Below the pieces are notes generated by a model, which saw nothing but the letters and a program-made list of their open reading frames with translations, ran no database searches and was not told the DNA's origin. This document shows positions 36,906-47,665 of a stretch of DNA of 64,000 bases, one piece after another. The position numbers and the translations under genes are program-made. The stretch is from positions 85,210,820-85,274,819 of the forward strand of contig OX104129.1 of assembly GCA_944470555.2 (NCBI GenBank), in the 5' to 3' direction. The DNA is from Heterobilharzia americana. Lineage: Eukaryota; Platyhelminthes; Trematoda; Strigeidida; Schistosomatidae. The first letter of the stretch is position 1; each line of letters starts with the position of its first letter.

Positions 36906-37335
36906 TACACATTCTATCATCAGTTATTTAACCTTTATTTCTAGAATAAATTAGATTAACCCAAAAATAAAGAAAATATTTTTCTATTCCAATTCAATGA
37001 TTTTATTTATCAATTATTTTTTAAATAAATACATCCATTTTATTGTTTTATTCAGTGATAATTTATTCATTTCATATTAACTCTGAAAATAAGAAAATTA
37101 AAGGCAAACAGAATAAAAGAAAAATAAAATGAAAAGGTACACAAAAGGAATGTGAAAAGCAGTAGAGCGTTTTATAGACTTTTCAAAAATATTAAAATAT
37201 TTCAACCTTACTGATTCTATTCACTTAAGGATTTTCATGACATCTTATATTTTCAAAAACTTAGAAACAATATAAAGTTTTAGAAAGTATAAAATTTACT
37301 TTGAATCACTTCATACTTGTAAACTACATGGAAAA
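36906..37335. other. No gene recognised
   Basis: Extremely AT-rich; nothing recognised. Confidence 0.4.
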
Positions 37336-37337
37336 AA

Positions 37338-38275
37338 CTTCGCCTAGTTCACTACTTACTAGTCGGTTTAAGCCCCGGATAAACAGGGAAGGTTAGGCAA
37401 AGGGCTAGCCACCCTACCTCGGAAAACAAATTCAATCGCTAAAGAAACTGCAAAGCATAAAAGAATCGGAATCGGAAGGACGAAATCATGCCAGTTGGTG
37501 AAAGCCTTCGGGAAGCCAATTGGTCGATATGTCATCTCTCTCTCAATGAAAGAGAAAGTAAGAATGGCGACATGGAATGTCTAGGCAATAATCGACGTCG
37601 GCTGGCTGGCAAGGCTTCCTGGACTGCAAAAGACATAAGAAGGTATTACATAGAAAAAGCTAGGGTCGTAAAAGCAAGACAGGCCTTGCTTCATGAATTT
37701 TAAATAAGTGTAAATATCTACTGTATTCCACTGCACTGCACTCGACATAAAGTGTGAACAACATTTGCATTTTCAACACTATTAATCTCAAGTAAGTCAG
37801 TGCTTCTATATGATGGTTGAGAGACTTGTCGCGTCACGAAAAGCATTGCCAACTAACTACAGACTCACATCATCAACAAGTACCACCTACGCTCACTCGA
37901 TACTGAAGATCAATGAGATGGTGAGAATAACAAGAATAAACAAGAAGGAACTCTGAGAATGAACTAACCAATAACCTATTCATCACCCAACAAATATGCC
38001 GGAAGTAAGTGGATATGGATTGGACATAGACTGAGAAGACGGTTTTGGGACATCACGTGTCAGTCCAGGTTGTTGAGTGGAATCGAAATGGGAAATGACG
38101 AGTTGTCGTATGAGTTCAGGGTGACATGTAGGAGATGGTTTGAGGAAGAATTGAGAGGTTGTGGACAGTGGTGGAGCCATGTTGAGAAGAGTGTAGAGAT
38201 GAGAGTGGATTTGAGACGTGGTGCTGAAACGTTATGTTCCACTAGGCACCTAAGGGACAAATAATAATAATAAAA
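37338..38275 (+). mobile_element. RTE-clade LINE, short derivative with both ends and a large internal deletion
   Basis: The 5' leader starts near 37338 ('cttcgcctagttcac...') and runs into the first endonuclease codons ('VRMATWN'-like, about 37555). At about 37715 it jumps to the RT C-terminal region and continues to the 3' terminus at 38264, followed by an AAT tail. The last 550 bp are almost identical to 28175-28700 on the opposite strand. Total about 0.93 kb; cannot encode RT. Confidence 0.85.
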
Positions 38276-39400
38276 TACACAGAAAAAATCTCTAGGTCAT
38301 CTTTCTTATGCGGAGTAATTTTTGTACACTACGTTTTCGTGAAAAAAACATGTTACATACTAATCACCCTGTATTTAGTGTTTTGTTAAATCAGTATGTT
38401 TTTAATCGGAGAAAATCTTAAGTTGACAAAAATATTTTACTGATTTTCCAGCAAACGCTGATCACTATTCAATATGTCAAGTAAGTTGATCTCATAAATT
38501 TTTATACGGCAACCTCAGTTATACTGTTCCTTGTCGACAATTTTCATTACAACAAACCAGTGTTTAATTAAGACTGATCAATAAGGATTTTATGAGTATC
38601 TGGAATGGCCAATTTCATAAGGTGTTGAAATTATATTTGTAATAGAATACCCGTTACAAAGTTAAGATATGCAAATCATGTAGCAAATGAATACCTTGAT
38701 CAATAAGACTCACCATCATGATACAACTGATAATCAGCTCTGGATGTAAACCTCAAGTTTGTCGGCACTTTTCAGGAAGTGTATTCAATTTGCTTACTGA
38801 AAGCAATTTTATACCAATATCTTATCATACTTATGACCACTTCCATCTATAAGCCGAAATAATGATTAATTGACATAACAATTCAGATTAATATTTCATT
38901 TTTGTTGTCAACTGGTGTAGAAGTCATTTCTTCAAAAAGAGGAAAGCAATTGAATCTTTCACTAAGTATAACTGAAGTTGATTTTTTGTACATTATTTTA
39001 ATTTGTCATTTTCAATAAACTTCTTTTAGCTGTATAAATTCAACATATCAAAATAAATTGAATATTATTCTGATGTTACTTTCCTTGAGTGAGCTCAAAA
39101 CTTTGTTGAGATAAAGAAGTAAGAGAAAACCGCTAAACTAGTTAATAATTTCTATCAAGGAATCATTTATGTATTTCTCAGTAAACAGACTGACTTTAAT
39201 AATCAAGTAACACGTTCTGTATTAACCTATCTAAGACAAGAAACATTCAGTTACTTACACAGTTTTGTTGAATGGTTTTATAGGTGAAATTATGAGAAAC
39301 TATGTTTACAGTTAGTCTCAGATACATGAAATATTCCGACATTCATAGATATATAGGGTATTTCTGATTCGTAAATAGCCGTATACTCTATGGTTGTATA
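38276..39400. other. No gene recognised
   Basis: AT-rich; no PLE palm sequence is detectable upstream of the 39.4 kb frame. Confidence 0.35.
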
Positions 39401-39426
39401 TTCTCCCATACTAAATTTCCTATAGC

Positions 39427-40338
39427 TTGCTGGTACAGACAAATTCAGTTAAGACATTAAGACATTTCAGTGATTGTCATCCGTCCATTAACTTCACTGT
39501 AGAGGAAGAGTTAAACTCATCGTTCCACTTTCTAGAAGTAACCTTAAAGAGAAGGGATGATGGCTCGATTCAAAAGTCAGTCTATCGGAAACCAACTTGG
39601 ACAGGTCAGTTCATTAACTTTTATAGTTGGGTACCTCTTGGTTGTAAGAGAAATCTCATTCACTCATTGTGTTCCAGAATCTATGGAATATGTTCGGAAG
39701 ATACGGTGGATGCTGAAATGGAAACATTTAGAATAATACTATCTAATAACGGATACCCTAAACGATTTATTGATAAAAATCTGAAGAAACGATTCACTCC
39801 TCATCCCATTACAGTCCCTAAGAAAAGTTTAACCATGAATCTAGAATTCAAAGGAGACACCACAGCCGAAGTGCTGAAAAATCGTTTGTCAAGATGTATC
39901 AATAGTGGTTTCTATGCTGCTAGACTGAGACTGATATTCTCCAGCCGCCTTTTTATTTGTCAATACGTAAACAATAGGCTTCCACTTATGTCCACATCTA
40001 TTTGTATCCACAAGTTCACATGCTCCTGTGGAGCTGACTATATTGGACGTTGTAAGCAGGCCCTCCGAAAACATGTTGCTGAACACTACCCAGTTTGGAT
40101 TACCAAAGGTGAGCAAAGGAAAACGACTTCATCCATGTGTGAACACCTTGTTGAATGTGGACACTCAGCACCTCGAGATTCATACTTCAAAATAATTTAC
40201 AAAGTTAAATTGAACTACTCCAAAGGTTTACGTTTCCACCACCTATGCGGAGCTGAAGCATTAGCTATATATAAACAAAAACCGAAACTTTGCATTCAAA
40301 AACGTTTTGTGAAACCACTTTCTCTACCTTGGTCTTAA
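39427..40338 (+). CDS. PLE C-terminal RT plus GIY-YIG endonuclease, open frame (5'-truncated element)
   Basis: The longest open frame in the window (303 codons) and free of internal stops. Residues ~1-35 match the end of the PLE palm ('ELNSSFHFLEVTL'); ~55-80 is 'SVYRKPTWTGQFINFYSW' followed by 'CKRNLIHSLCSRI'. Residues ~105-160 are the thumb/linker. Residues ~190-215 are the GIY-YIG core, 'CIHKFTCSCGADYIGR', with 'HVAEHYPVW' after it, then 'SSMCEHLVECGHSAP' (Glu-His region). The polymerase palm with its Asp motif is missing upstream, so the ATG at 39427 is just the first Met in a truncated element. If expressed it could give at most a nuclease. Confidence 0.8.
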   Translation: MLVQTNSVKTLRHFSDCHPSINFTVEEELNSSFHFLEVTLKRRDDGSIQKSVYRKPTWTGQFINFYSWVPLGCKRNLIHSLCSRIYGICSEDTVDAEMETFRIILSNNGYPKRFIDKNLKKRFTPHPITVPKKSLTMNLEFKGDTTAEVLKNRLSRCINSGFYAARLRLIFSSRLFICQYVNNRLPLMSTSICIHKFTCSCGADYIGRCKQALRKHVAEHYPVWITKGEQRKTTSSMCEHLVECGHSAPRDSYFKIIYKVKLNYSKGLRFHHLCGAEALAIYKQKPKLCIQKRFVKPLSLPWS

Positions 40339-40429
40339 CAATTCATTTTGTTGATTTTGTCAATTTTCAGTTCACTTCACTTCGATATACTTCTCGTCTA
40401 TTATCATCATCATTATCTGGAAAATGTGA

Positions 40430-40870
40430 TATATTAGCGCTATACATTTCGAACAATCTGATCACACATTTACAGACAGACAACCATCATCCGTATCCAT
40501 TGCGAAACATATCATTGATAAGAGTCACAGAATTGATATCAAAACAGCCTTTACAATTTTGTATAGAAACTGTCAGAGGCGTATACTTAAATTTGTTGAG
40601 GTGCTAACCATAAATAAATGTAACCCCCTATTGTGTGTGTAAAAACAGTTTATCCTTACATTAAGCCTACCTTGGTAATGCTTATTTTATCGTATTACCA
40701 AGATTGTCTTCAAATCTTATCTTTTATTCCTCTTATTATCTTTCTTATTATTGAATTCCTTTATGTCATACGTGTCCTTCCCCCACTTCTAGTTTTCATA
40801 CATAATGCATCATCATTATAACCAATTTTCACTTCATTGACAACATTTGACCCATATTTCACCATTTAAT
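40430..40870 (+). pseudogene. Second PLE 3' end, directly behind the first
   Basis: In a different frame, about 40475-40690, I read 'SSVSIAKHIIDKSHRIDIKTA' (shortened: SIAKH...IDIKTAF) and 'RRILKFVEVL'. This matches the 9.3-10.2 kb PLE rather than the frame it follows. The pyrimidine-rich trailer to about 40870 also resembles 10270-10450. So this is the tail of another PLE family. Confidence 0.75.
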
Positions 40871-42790
40871 ATCAATTTATTCCTTATTCATTGACCTATT
40901 TCGCATGTTTCAGCCAAATTATCACCCCTTTTACAATTATTTGACAACACTTGTTGCTTATCTCGCCACTTGTTATCAATTCGTCCCTCCTTATTCACAG
41001 GGACCCATTGAACAAATAACACCACCTACACCTATGGTATATTTTGTACATTGACTGAGCAACTCCCTTTTCAGTGGAATTATCTATCACTTTACCCAGT
41101 ATAAATACTACTGTACAGCTTGATATAATGAAGTTGTTGAAAAGAAGTGCTTCTTCTTCGCTGATATATGCCTTGTTCTTGTTAATGAATAAATGGGTAT
41201 ATTTCTTCCATTTCAGTTATCTCATTTTGAACGATTTTATCAATGGAATACACTATTCTTAACTTATTGTTTTTATTGTCGCCATTATACATTATAAGTC
41301 ATTGAAGAATACAATTAATTAGGCTGCGATTTCGCGTTCATGGAACAGTACAGTCTAAAATGGTTGTCCATCTTTACTATTACGTCACTAGCCTTCTTAG
41401 TCTGCGTGATGAAGCTTAAATTTACTGATCACAGTTCAAGGAAAATATACCAACGCCTAAGATAATTCAGTGATGAAAACCTTGTTTTAGACCTTAGGTT
41501 TTATCAACATCAGGTTCTAAGTAAAGCTCAAAGATAAAAAGCTCGGAAGAACTTGGGAGGTTTCAGACCTAATCGTAGGTATCTTCATTAAGTGTTTCCT
41601 ATCCGCTAATTCACTGAATACAGACGTACTTACAGCTACTAAATACTAAGTGGTTTTCTTGAACTGAAAACGTGATAGTGCCTCTTACCTAAAGAGATGT
41701 CACGTAGGTAAATCACTCTGTTCGAAACTGTATACTTGGACATCCAAGGGGATGTTATAGCCTATGATAAAGTACTAGGTGAGTTGTGCACCTCGGGTGA
41801 TGTCATTTAAGGACTTCGAATTTCTTCATTTTGGTTTGAGTTTGTCATAGATATGTTTATGGGGTCGTTCTGCTTTTCGTTTAGAGTATCTAGATTATAC
41901 AGTTATACTAGATGAAAATGGATATGCTTCTGATCGCAGTGAGTGGCAACTTGAGAATGTTTGAGTTACTTTTTCTACCACGAAATTGTAAGTTGTTTCC
42001 ACAGGATAGAATTCTTTCTGACCCTGGTTGCTCAGTAGTCGACCAAATCTCTGCATGGATAATAAAGGCTGGTTTGGCACCAGAACTGTGGTGTCAATGA
42101 GATGTTCCATTTAGTGACTAACATTCGCGTATAATGCAGTAAAGTTTACTCACGTCTACAATGCGACAATGAAACATGGTCATTCGGGGTAGAGGATATG
42201 AGAAGAATTAGGATGCTTGACCAACATTACCTTTGCGGTATAGGCCATGTGTCTTGGTGTCACCACATGAAAATTACAGAAGTCAGTTGTACAATTTTAA
42301 GCAGCTGAAGAAATTCACTTGATGGAGTTATGAACTTTCATCATTTCAGATAGTTGAGATGTGTTTTACATGTTTGATCACCACCTATCCAATAGTCTGA
42401 TGTTGACTAAAGTAGGTTTAGGTTGAAAGAAAGTTACAGACAGTAGAACTGAAAACTTGTATAAGTGTCTATAAAATCACTAACTGTAGGTATCGTTCAT
42501 ATAGAGGAAGTTGGACTCTTCGATTAGGGTTCACTTGATAATCAAAACCAGTGTTTGGGGTTTACATGTTATCTCTATCTTTCTTGGTCTGTCTTCAAGT
42601 GTTACTATAAATTTTGATGACTTTTTCTCTTGATTTTCTATCGTTCATCTTGGAGCCTCTTACCTTGGTACAGTGATATATGACGTAACAGCAGAGACCG
42701 TAATGCAATGACATTAGGTCTTAAGTTGATACTGACTAAACTATTGAACTGCATTTTTGAATTTTTTTACGTTTTCTGAAACATCATCTT
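40871..42790. other. No gene recognised
   Basis: The first 200 bp may be PLE trailer. The remainder holds only short frames without motifs. Confidence 0.35.
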
Positions 42791-42799
42791 ATTAATATT

Positions 42800-42965
42800 T
42801 GTTGACATATTTATTATCTAACCTTCCTCCGTGGTGTTTGAAGCGCTGGGTACGAGGTTCGAGTCCCAGTGGGAACAACATTGGGGTGCAGGAACATCCA
42901 GCTGACGAGTCCCAAATAGGACGAGACGCGCTTCCTGGGTTCTTCTGCTAGCCACAACCAACCAA
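42800..42965 (+). repeat. Sm-alpha-like SINE/satellite unit
   Basis: B-box-like 'aggttcgagtcccagtgg' (42855-42872) and the family sequence 'gggaacaacat' precede the hammerhead motif. Truncated on its 5' side. Confidence 0.8.
42896..42940 (+). ncRNA. Hammerhead ribozyme, mutated core
   Basis: Stem I ATCCAG/CTGGGT, CTGACGA core (position 7 is variable in hammerheads), intact stem II (GTCC/GGAC around CAAATA), but GAGA instead of GAAA and TTC instead of GTC at the cleavage triplet. Self-cleavage unlikely. The family is the schistosome satellite hammerhead. Confidence 0.85.
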
Positions 42966-43270
42966 TTTATCATCATTCATCTTGTTTATGGAGTCATTAT
43001 TGTCAAGGAGGACTTCTAATGTTTTTATAATGTCTGTTGATGATTAGATTTCTGTACAATGTTAAGTTATTAGTATTGTCTCCATGATTTTTGCTAAGAT
43101 TATTTTGCAGGTATACTCTTTATAATACTAACCACATTATTTCAGACTATAATTCTTAACATGTTATGAGATTTATTAGCATGATATTTCAACAAATTTG
43201 ATCCTTCTACAATATTTTCAAATTAAATAATCATGGCAGTAAAACAGTGATAATAGTAACAGTATGACGG
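42966..43270. other. Unassigned AT-rich DNA
   Basis: Nothing recognised. Confidence 0.35.
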
Positions 43271-43275
43271 ACCAT

Positions 43276-43325
43276 AGTAATAATAATAATAATCATAATC
43301 ATAATAATAGTAATAATAATAATCA
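43276..43325. repeat. Imperfect (TAA)n microsatellite
   Basis: AATAAT run with interspersed CAT units. Confidence 0.85.
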
Positions 43326-43479
43326 GCTGTTTTCAGGTTATGGTTTAGTTTATGAGTATACTGTTGTATAGGGAGACGAATCGGAAAGCACCAGTAAATT
43401 TGATGGTCGGAGTTCATTTAGCCAGTATGAAAATTTTGCTGTTCCAACTGACTACTTCTGTAGTAATTATATGATATTA

Positions 43480-44615
43480 TTATTTATTATTATTATTAGT
43501 CCCTTGAGTTCCTAGTGGAATATAGGGCTTCAGTTGCACGCCTCCAGTGACCTCTGTTCTCTGAGATCTTTTGAACCTGGTTCCACCACAGCCCACAACC
43601 TCTCATTTCCTCCTCGCACGACCTCCGCCATGTCACCCTCACCACGGACGCACAACTCGTCGCTTCTCATGGGGATTCCACTCGAGTACATGGCCTGACG
43701 CGTTATGTCCTCATTCGGCCTTCTCAGTGCATGGCCAATCCATCTCCACTTCCTCCTCCTGCATATTTGTTGGGTGATAGGTTCTTGGTTGGTTCGTTCC
43801 CAGGGTTCCTTGTTGCTTATTCTTTCTGGCAATCCATCTGATCTTCAGTAGTGAGCGTAAGCAGTTGTTGATGAATGTCTGTAGTTACTAGGGAAATCCC
43901 TTTCGTGACGCGCCAAGTCTCTGAACCATACAAGAGCACTGACTTGACGTTGGTGTTGAAAATCCCTATCTTGTTCCACATGCTGAGTGCAGAAGATCTC
44001 CACACTGGTTTCAGGCTAATGAATGCCTGTCTTGCTTTTCCGATTCTGACTTTGACATCCTCGTCTGTGCCTGTGCCGCCTGTAGTTGAAACAATGCTTC
44101 CTAGATAAGTGAAGGAGGTTACTTCCTTTAAGTTTCTCCCGTTGACGGTGATTGGAGTTTGTTGTTGTTGTTGATGGTGGTGGTGCGGTATCTTCATCAC
44201 TTCTGTCTTCTCTATATTCACCTGAAGTCCCGTCTTCGCTGCCTCTTCTATCAACTTGTTAGTTTTTGCCTGCAGATCTTCAAGTTTGTGCGACATTACG
44301 CACAAGTCATCGGCGAAATCCAGATCTTCTAGGTTCTTTTCCGTCGTCCAGTGTATCCCCCTCTTCTCGCTGCCCACTGTTTGCTGCATGATCCAGTCCA
44401 CCACAATCAGGAATATCATGGGGGAGAGTAGGCAACCTTGTTTCACTCCTGTCTTCACTTCACTTCAAAAGCATCACTGAGCTTCCCATTGTGGATTACT
44501 TGGCATGTGGCATCTTCATATAGTTGTTGAATGAGGCGGATAAATGTTTGCGGTACTCCGTAGTATTGAAGCAGTTTCCAAATTACTTCTCGGTCGACGC
44601 TGATATACTCTAGTG
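43480..44615 (-). mobile_element. RTE-clade LINE, 5'-truncated, best preserved RT C-terminal half
   Basis: ATT tail at 43480-43497. The conserved 3' terminus, a middle frame 43832-43530 and the RT frame 44458-43817 follow on the minus strand. 5' truncation near 44612, just before RT motif A. Confidence 0.88.
43817..44458 (-). pseudogene. RTE reverse transcriptase, motif B to C-terminus
   Basis: A 213-codon frame. 'GVKQGCLLSPMIFLIVVDW' at residues 4-22 is RT motif B; 'LEDLDFADDLCVM' at about 47-59 is motif C with the catalytic Asp pair; 'TGLQVNIEKTEVMK' (85-98) is motif D/E. A His/Gln run at ~102-112 reflects a CAA/CAC microsatellite. 'SVLLYGSETWRVTKG' (180-194) is the RTE C-terminal block. 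Motif A and everything upstream are missing, and the C-terminus shifts frame near 43860: 'PERISNKEPWERTNQEP' continues in the frame 43832-43530, with 'RRKWRWIGHALRRP'. Cannot act as polymerase. Confidence 0.88.
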
Positions 44616-44860
44616 TTATCAAGCACCTATTTCTGTCTACTGTAATTTTCTTGATAAAGATAGTTTGAATGATTGAAAAAAGTTCAAGAAAAAAGTAATT
44701 TGATGAAATGCCTTCGTCGAAAAATGTTTACTCATCCGAAATTTAAACAGGCCACCAACTGAAAGTAAATGAACAAAAATAAACAAAGATTTGAAGCAAT
44801 CTACATCAAGATTAATCTCATAAATGGATACATTCATTTAATTTCAAACAAATTATTATT
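44616..44860. other. Short unassigned spacer between two RTE copies
   Basis: AT-rich, no motif. Confidence 0.35.
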
Positions 44861-44861
44861 A

Positions 44862-45840
44862 TTATCTATTTATCCCTTGGGTTCCTAATGGAATATACCG
44901 CTTCAGTAGCACGTCTCCATTACACTCTCTTCTCTGATATCCTTTCAACCTGTCGTCACGACTGCCTACAACCACTCATTTCTTCCTCACACCATCTCCT
45001 CCATCTCACCCTCAACTCGGACCCCAACCAGTCCCCTCCCATCTCGGTTCCACTCAACGAACTCGCATGGCAGGCGATGTCCCCAGTCGACCTTCTCACT
45101 GTATGCACAATCCAGTCCATCTCCAATTCCTTCTACTACATATTTGTTCAGCGAAACGTTGTTGGTTGTTTCGATGCCAGCCAGCCACAGTGAGTTCCTT
45201 GTTGCTTATTCTTATTATTCTGTCCATCTGACCTTCAGTGTCAGTAAGGAGACAGTGTAGTCAGTTATTGATGAATGTCAGATGTTTGTTGGAAATGCCT
45301 TTCGTAACACGCTAAGTCTCTGAATCATGACACAGAAACACTGACTTGACTGATGTTGATGTTGTAAATCCACATCTTGTTCACGCTTATTATAAACGCC
45401 TGCGTTGCTGTATTTCCAAATCTCTCTGGCTTTGACGTCCTCGTCTGTGCCTGTGCCGCCTGTAGTTGAAACAGTGCTGCCTGTGTGGTGGGTGAAGGAG
45501 GCTACTTCCTCTAAGTTTCTCCCTTCGATGCTGATTGAAGTTTGTTGTTGTTGTTGGTTGGGTATCTTCATCACCTCCATCTTCTCTGGCATGCCTCGCC
45601 TCTTCTGACAACTTGTTAGTTTCTGCCTGTAGATCTGTGTGACATTAGACATATGTCATTGGCGAAATCCAAATCTTCTAGGTTCTTTTCCTCGGTCGAG
45701 CCAGCATATCCCCGTCTTCTCCATCCTCACTGTTTGTTGCATGATTTAGTCGACGACAATCAGGAATATCGTGGTTGGTAGTAGACAGCCTTGTTTCACT
45801 CCTGTCTTCACTTCACTTCAAAAACATCACTGAACCTCAA
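44862..45840 (-). mobile_element. RTE-clade LINE, 5'-truncated
   Basis: ATT tail at 44859-44873, conserved 3' terminus and RT C-terminal half up to just behind motif B (about 45800). Closely similar to 33811-34955. Frameshifts in the RT region. Confidence 0.85.
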
Positions 45841-46320
45841 GCAAGTTGTATGTTCAAAATTCTATGAACTACGGAATAGAAGGTTTTTCGGCATTTATAA
45901 ATGGTCATATTATCCATAAATGTGTCTCTGTACTTTGAGGAATTTTTAACACCGTTTGTTAAGCTAAATATCTTCAGCTTAGTGGTTGAAACAAACTGAA
46001 GCTATTCTTTTTCACGAAATAAACAAACATTTCGTGCCCTAAATACTTCATTATAGTTTGATTTTACTGCTTTCTTAATGTAGCAAGCAACCTAGATTTT
46101 TAACAATTCATGAACATTATTCATTGGTACAAGCAAATTAAAACCTATCTCAGTGACTTGCTTAAATTTTGGGTTAATCGAGTACATATATTTCATTAAA
46201 ATGCTCCTTTGTTTACTTTCTTTAACCACTCAAATATCAGTCAACAAACGGTACAAGGAACTCTAGATCACTTTTAAAATGTCTTCAAACTATCGTTAGA
46301 CAGTATAGTAATGATGGAAA
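45841..46320. other. No gene recognised
   Basis: AT-rich, nothing recognised. Confidence 0.35.
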
Positions 46321-46324
46321 GTGG

Positions 46325-46545
46325 CTAGCAGTAGAATCCAGGATACGCATTTCGTCCTATTTGGAACTTGTCAGCTGGATGTATCTCCCTCCCAGTGAGT
46401 GATGTTGTTCCCACCGGGATTCGGACTGGGGAACGATCGCTTCAAAAGCCAGCGCGTTGTCCACTACACCACAAAGCCACGATAGCCACTTTTTGTGCGG
46501 CTGGTATAGGTTTAATGTCATTGCTTGTATTATACGTCATTGATT
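46325..46545 (-). repeat. Sm-alpha-like unit (minus orientation)
   Basis: On the minus strand: 'gtggtgtagtggacaacgcg' (A-box-like, 46455-46475), 'tccgaatcccggtgggaac' (B-box-like) and then the hammerhead. Confidence 0.8.
46336..46380 (-). ncRNA. Hammerhead ribozyme, core mutation at G8
   Basis: Stem I is perfect (ATCCAG/CTGGAT), stem II is present with a G-U pair, GAAA is kept and the triplet is ATC. The core reads CTGACAA where CTGANGA is required, so activity should be impaired. Confidence 0.85.
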
Positions 46546-46574
46546 GGACCGATATTGCCTGTCTTTTAACTATG

Positions 46575-46800
46575 TATAATAATGATGTGATCCCTGCCGA
46601 GTCCGAATCTCGGTGGGAACAACATTACTCACTGGGAAGCAGGTACCTTTAGCTAGCTAGTCCCAAACAGAACGAATTGAGCATCCTGTACTAAAAGTTA
46701 TTGTCTGGAACAAAGCGATCATTATTATTATTCGTATTATGAGCTAATAGTCAGGCAATATCGAAGTGTCAGCGACGGAACCCATAAGTCAACAGAGGTG
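46575..46800 (+). repeat. Sm-alpha-like unit (plus orientation), decayed
   Basis: B-box-like 'gagtccgaatctcggtgg' (46598-46615), 'gggaacaacattactcactg' and a hammerhead remnant at 46645-46690 whose core is destroyed (CTAGCTA). Faces the minus unit next to it. Confidence 0.75.
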
Positions 46801-47485
46801 AATCAGTGAGATCTACAATAATCGATGTCCAGTGCACAAGAAGCGTCTGTTATGAATCAGTAGCGAAGTGGATAATGATTTGACGTTTGAAGTAATGTGC
46901 AGTGGGTTCAAGTATCAGTAAGAACATTGTCATTCACTGCAATTCTAGTACGTTCATTTGATGAGTTCAAATTCGGACAAAAACTGCGTCTTAAATTGTG
47001 TTGTTACTTAGCTAGATGTGTGAATACATAAAGGTCAAAAACCAAAGAATGAAACGAATGCAACCTTCTTCTAAGAGACTGCTATTATTCAACTAGAGTG
47101 AAAGTTATTTATACATTCGACTAAGTCATTGAATTTCATTGCCTTTAAAGGTTCAAGTAACGGAGGTATTCTTTGTTCATACGCTTTCATTACACCGACT
47201 GAGATAAGAATAAGTGGAAGCAAGCAAACTGAAGAAGACAGATTTTGTAAAACTTTATTTTGTCGGTGTTAGTTTTTATGAACAGAATGCATATAACGGA
47301 AGTGAATTTGGTGTTTGTTTTTTAACTTGTGAGCAGATTTTAGTGAAATAGAAGTTAAATTGTATTTCTGATTTGATGTCATTCTGAGTGAGAAAATAGA
47401 GTTTCTTGAATAGTTGAGGTGTGTTTTGTTCAATGAAAAATGTGTTTATTTCAAGACGCAGTTAGAAATAAACATGTAGGAAATA
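46801..47485. other. No gene recognised
   Basis: Nothing recognised beyond possible Sm-alpha tail sequence at the start. Confidence 0.35.
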
Positions 47486-47489
47486 TGGA

Positions 47490-47665
47490 CCATTGAATTC
47501 GGACCAAGTGGCTAAAAGATAAAGTGCTGATCGTTGGACCTGAATGTCCTGTGTTCAATCTCTGGATGCACATTGCTGGGGAGCCCTAGTTGTCCAGTGT
47601 TCCTAGGTTTCGAATGTTTATCCATCTAATGTCAGTCTATGATGAATACCGACCTGAAGTAAACA
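47490..47665 (+). repeat. SINE-like repeat with degenerate tRNA-like head
   Basis: 'aagtggctaaaagataaagt' and 'gtgttcaatctctgg' correspond to the boxes in the 36.7 kb copy; the trailer around 47590-47645 matches too. Confidence 0.5.

Noticed and set aside
43276..43325. CRISPR-like or regulatory array
   Set aside because: It is a simple AAT microsatellite. No CRISPR structure was found anywhere and none is expected in an animal genome.
43480..44615. Target-site duplication 'tgatat' around the 43.5-44.6 kb RTE copy
   Set aside because: Only six AT-rich bases match, so chance cannot be excluded.
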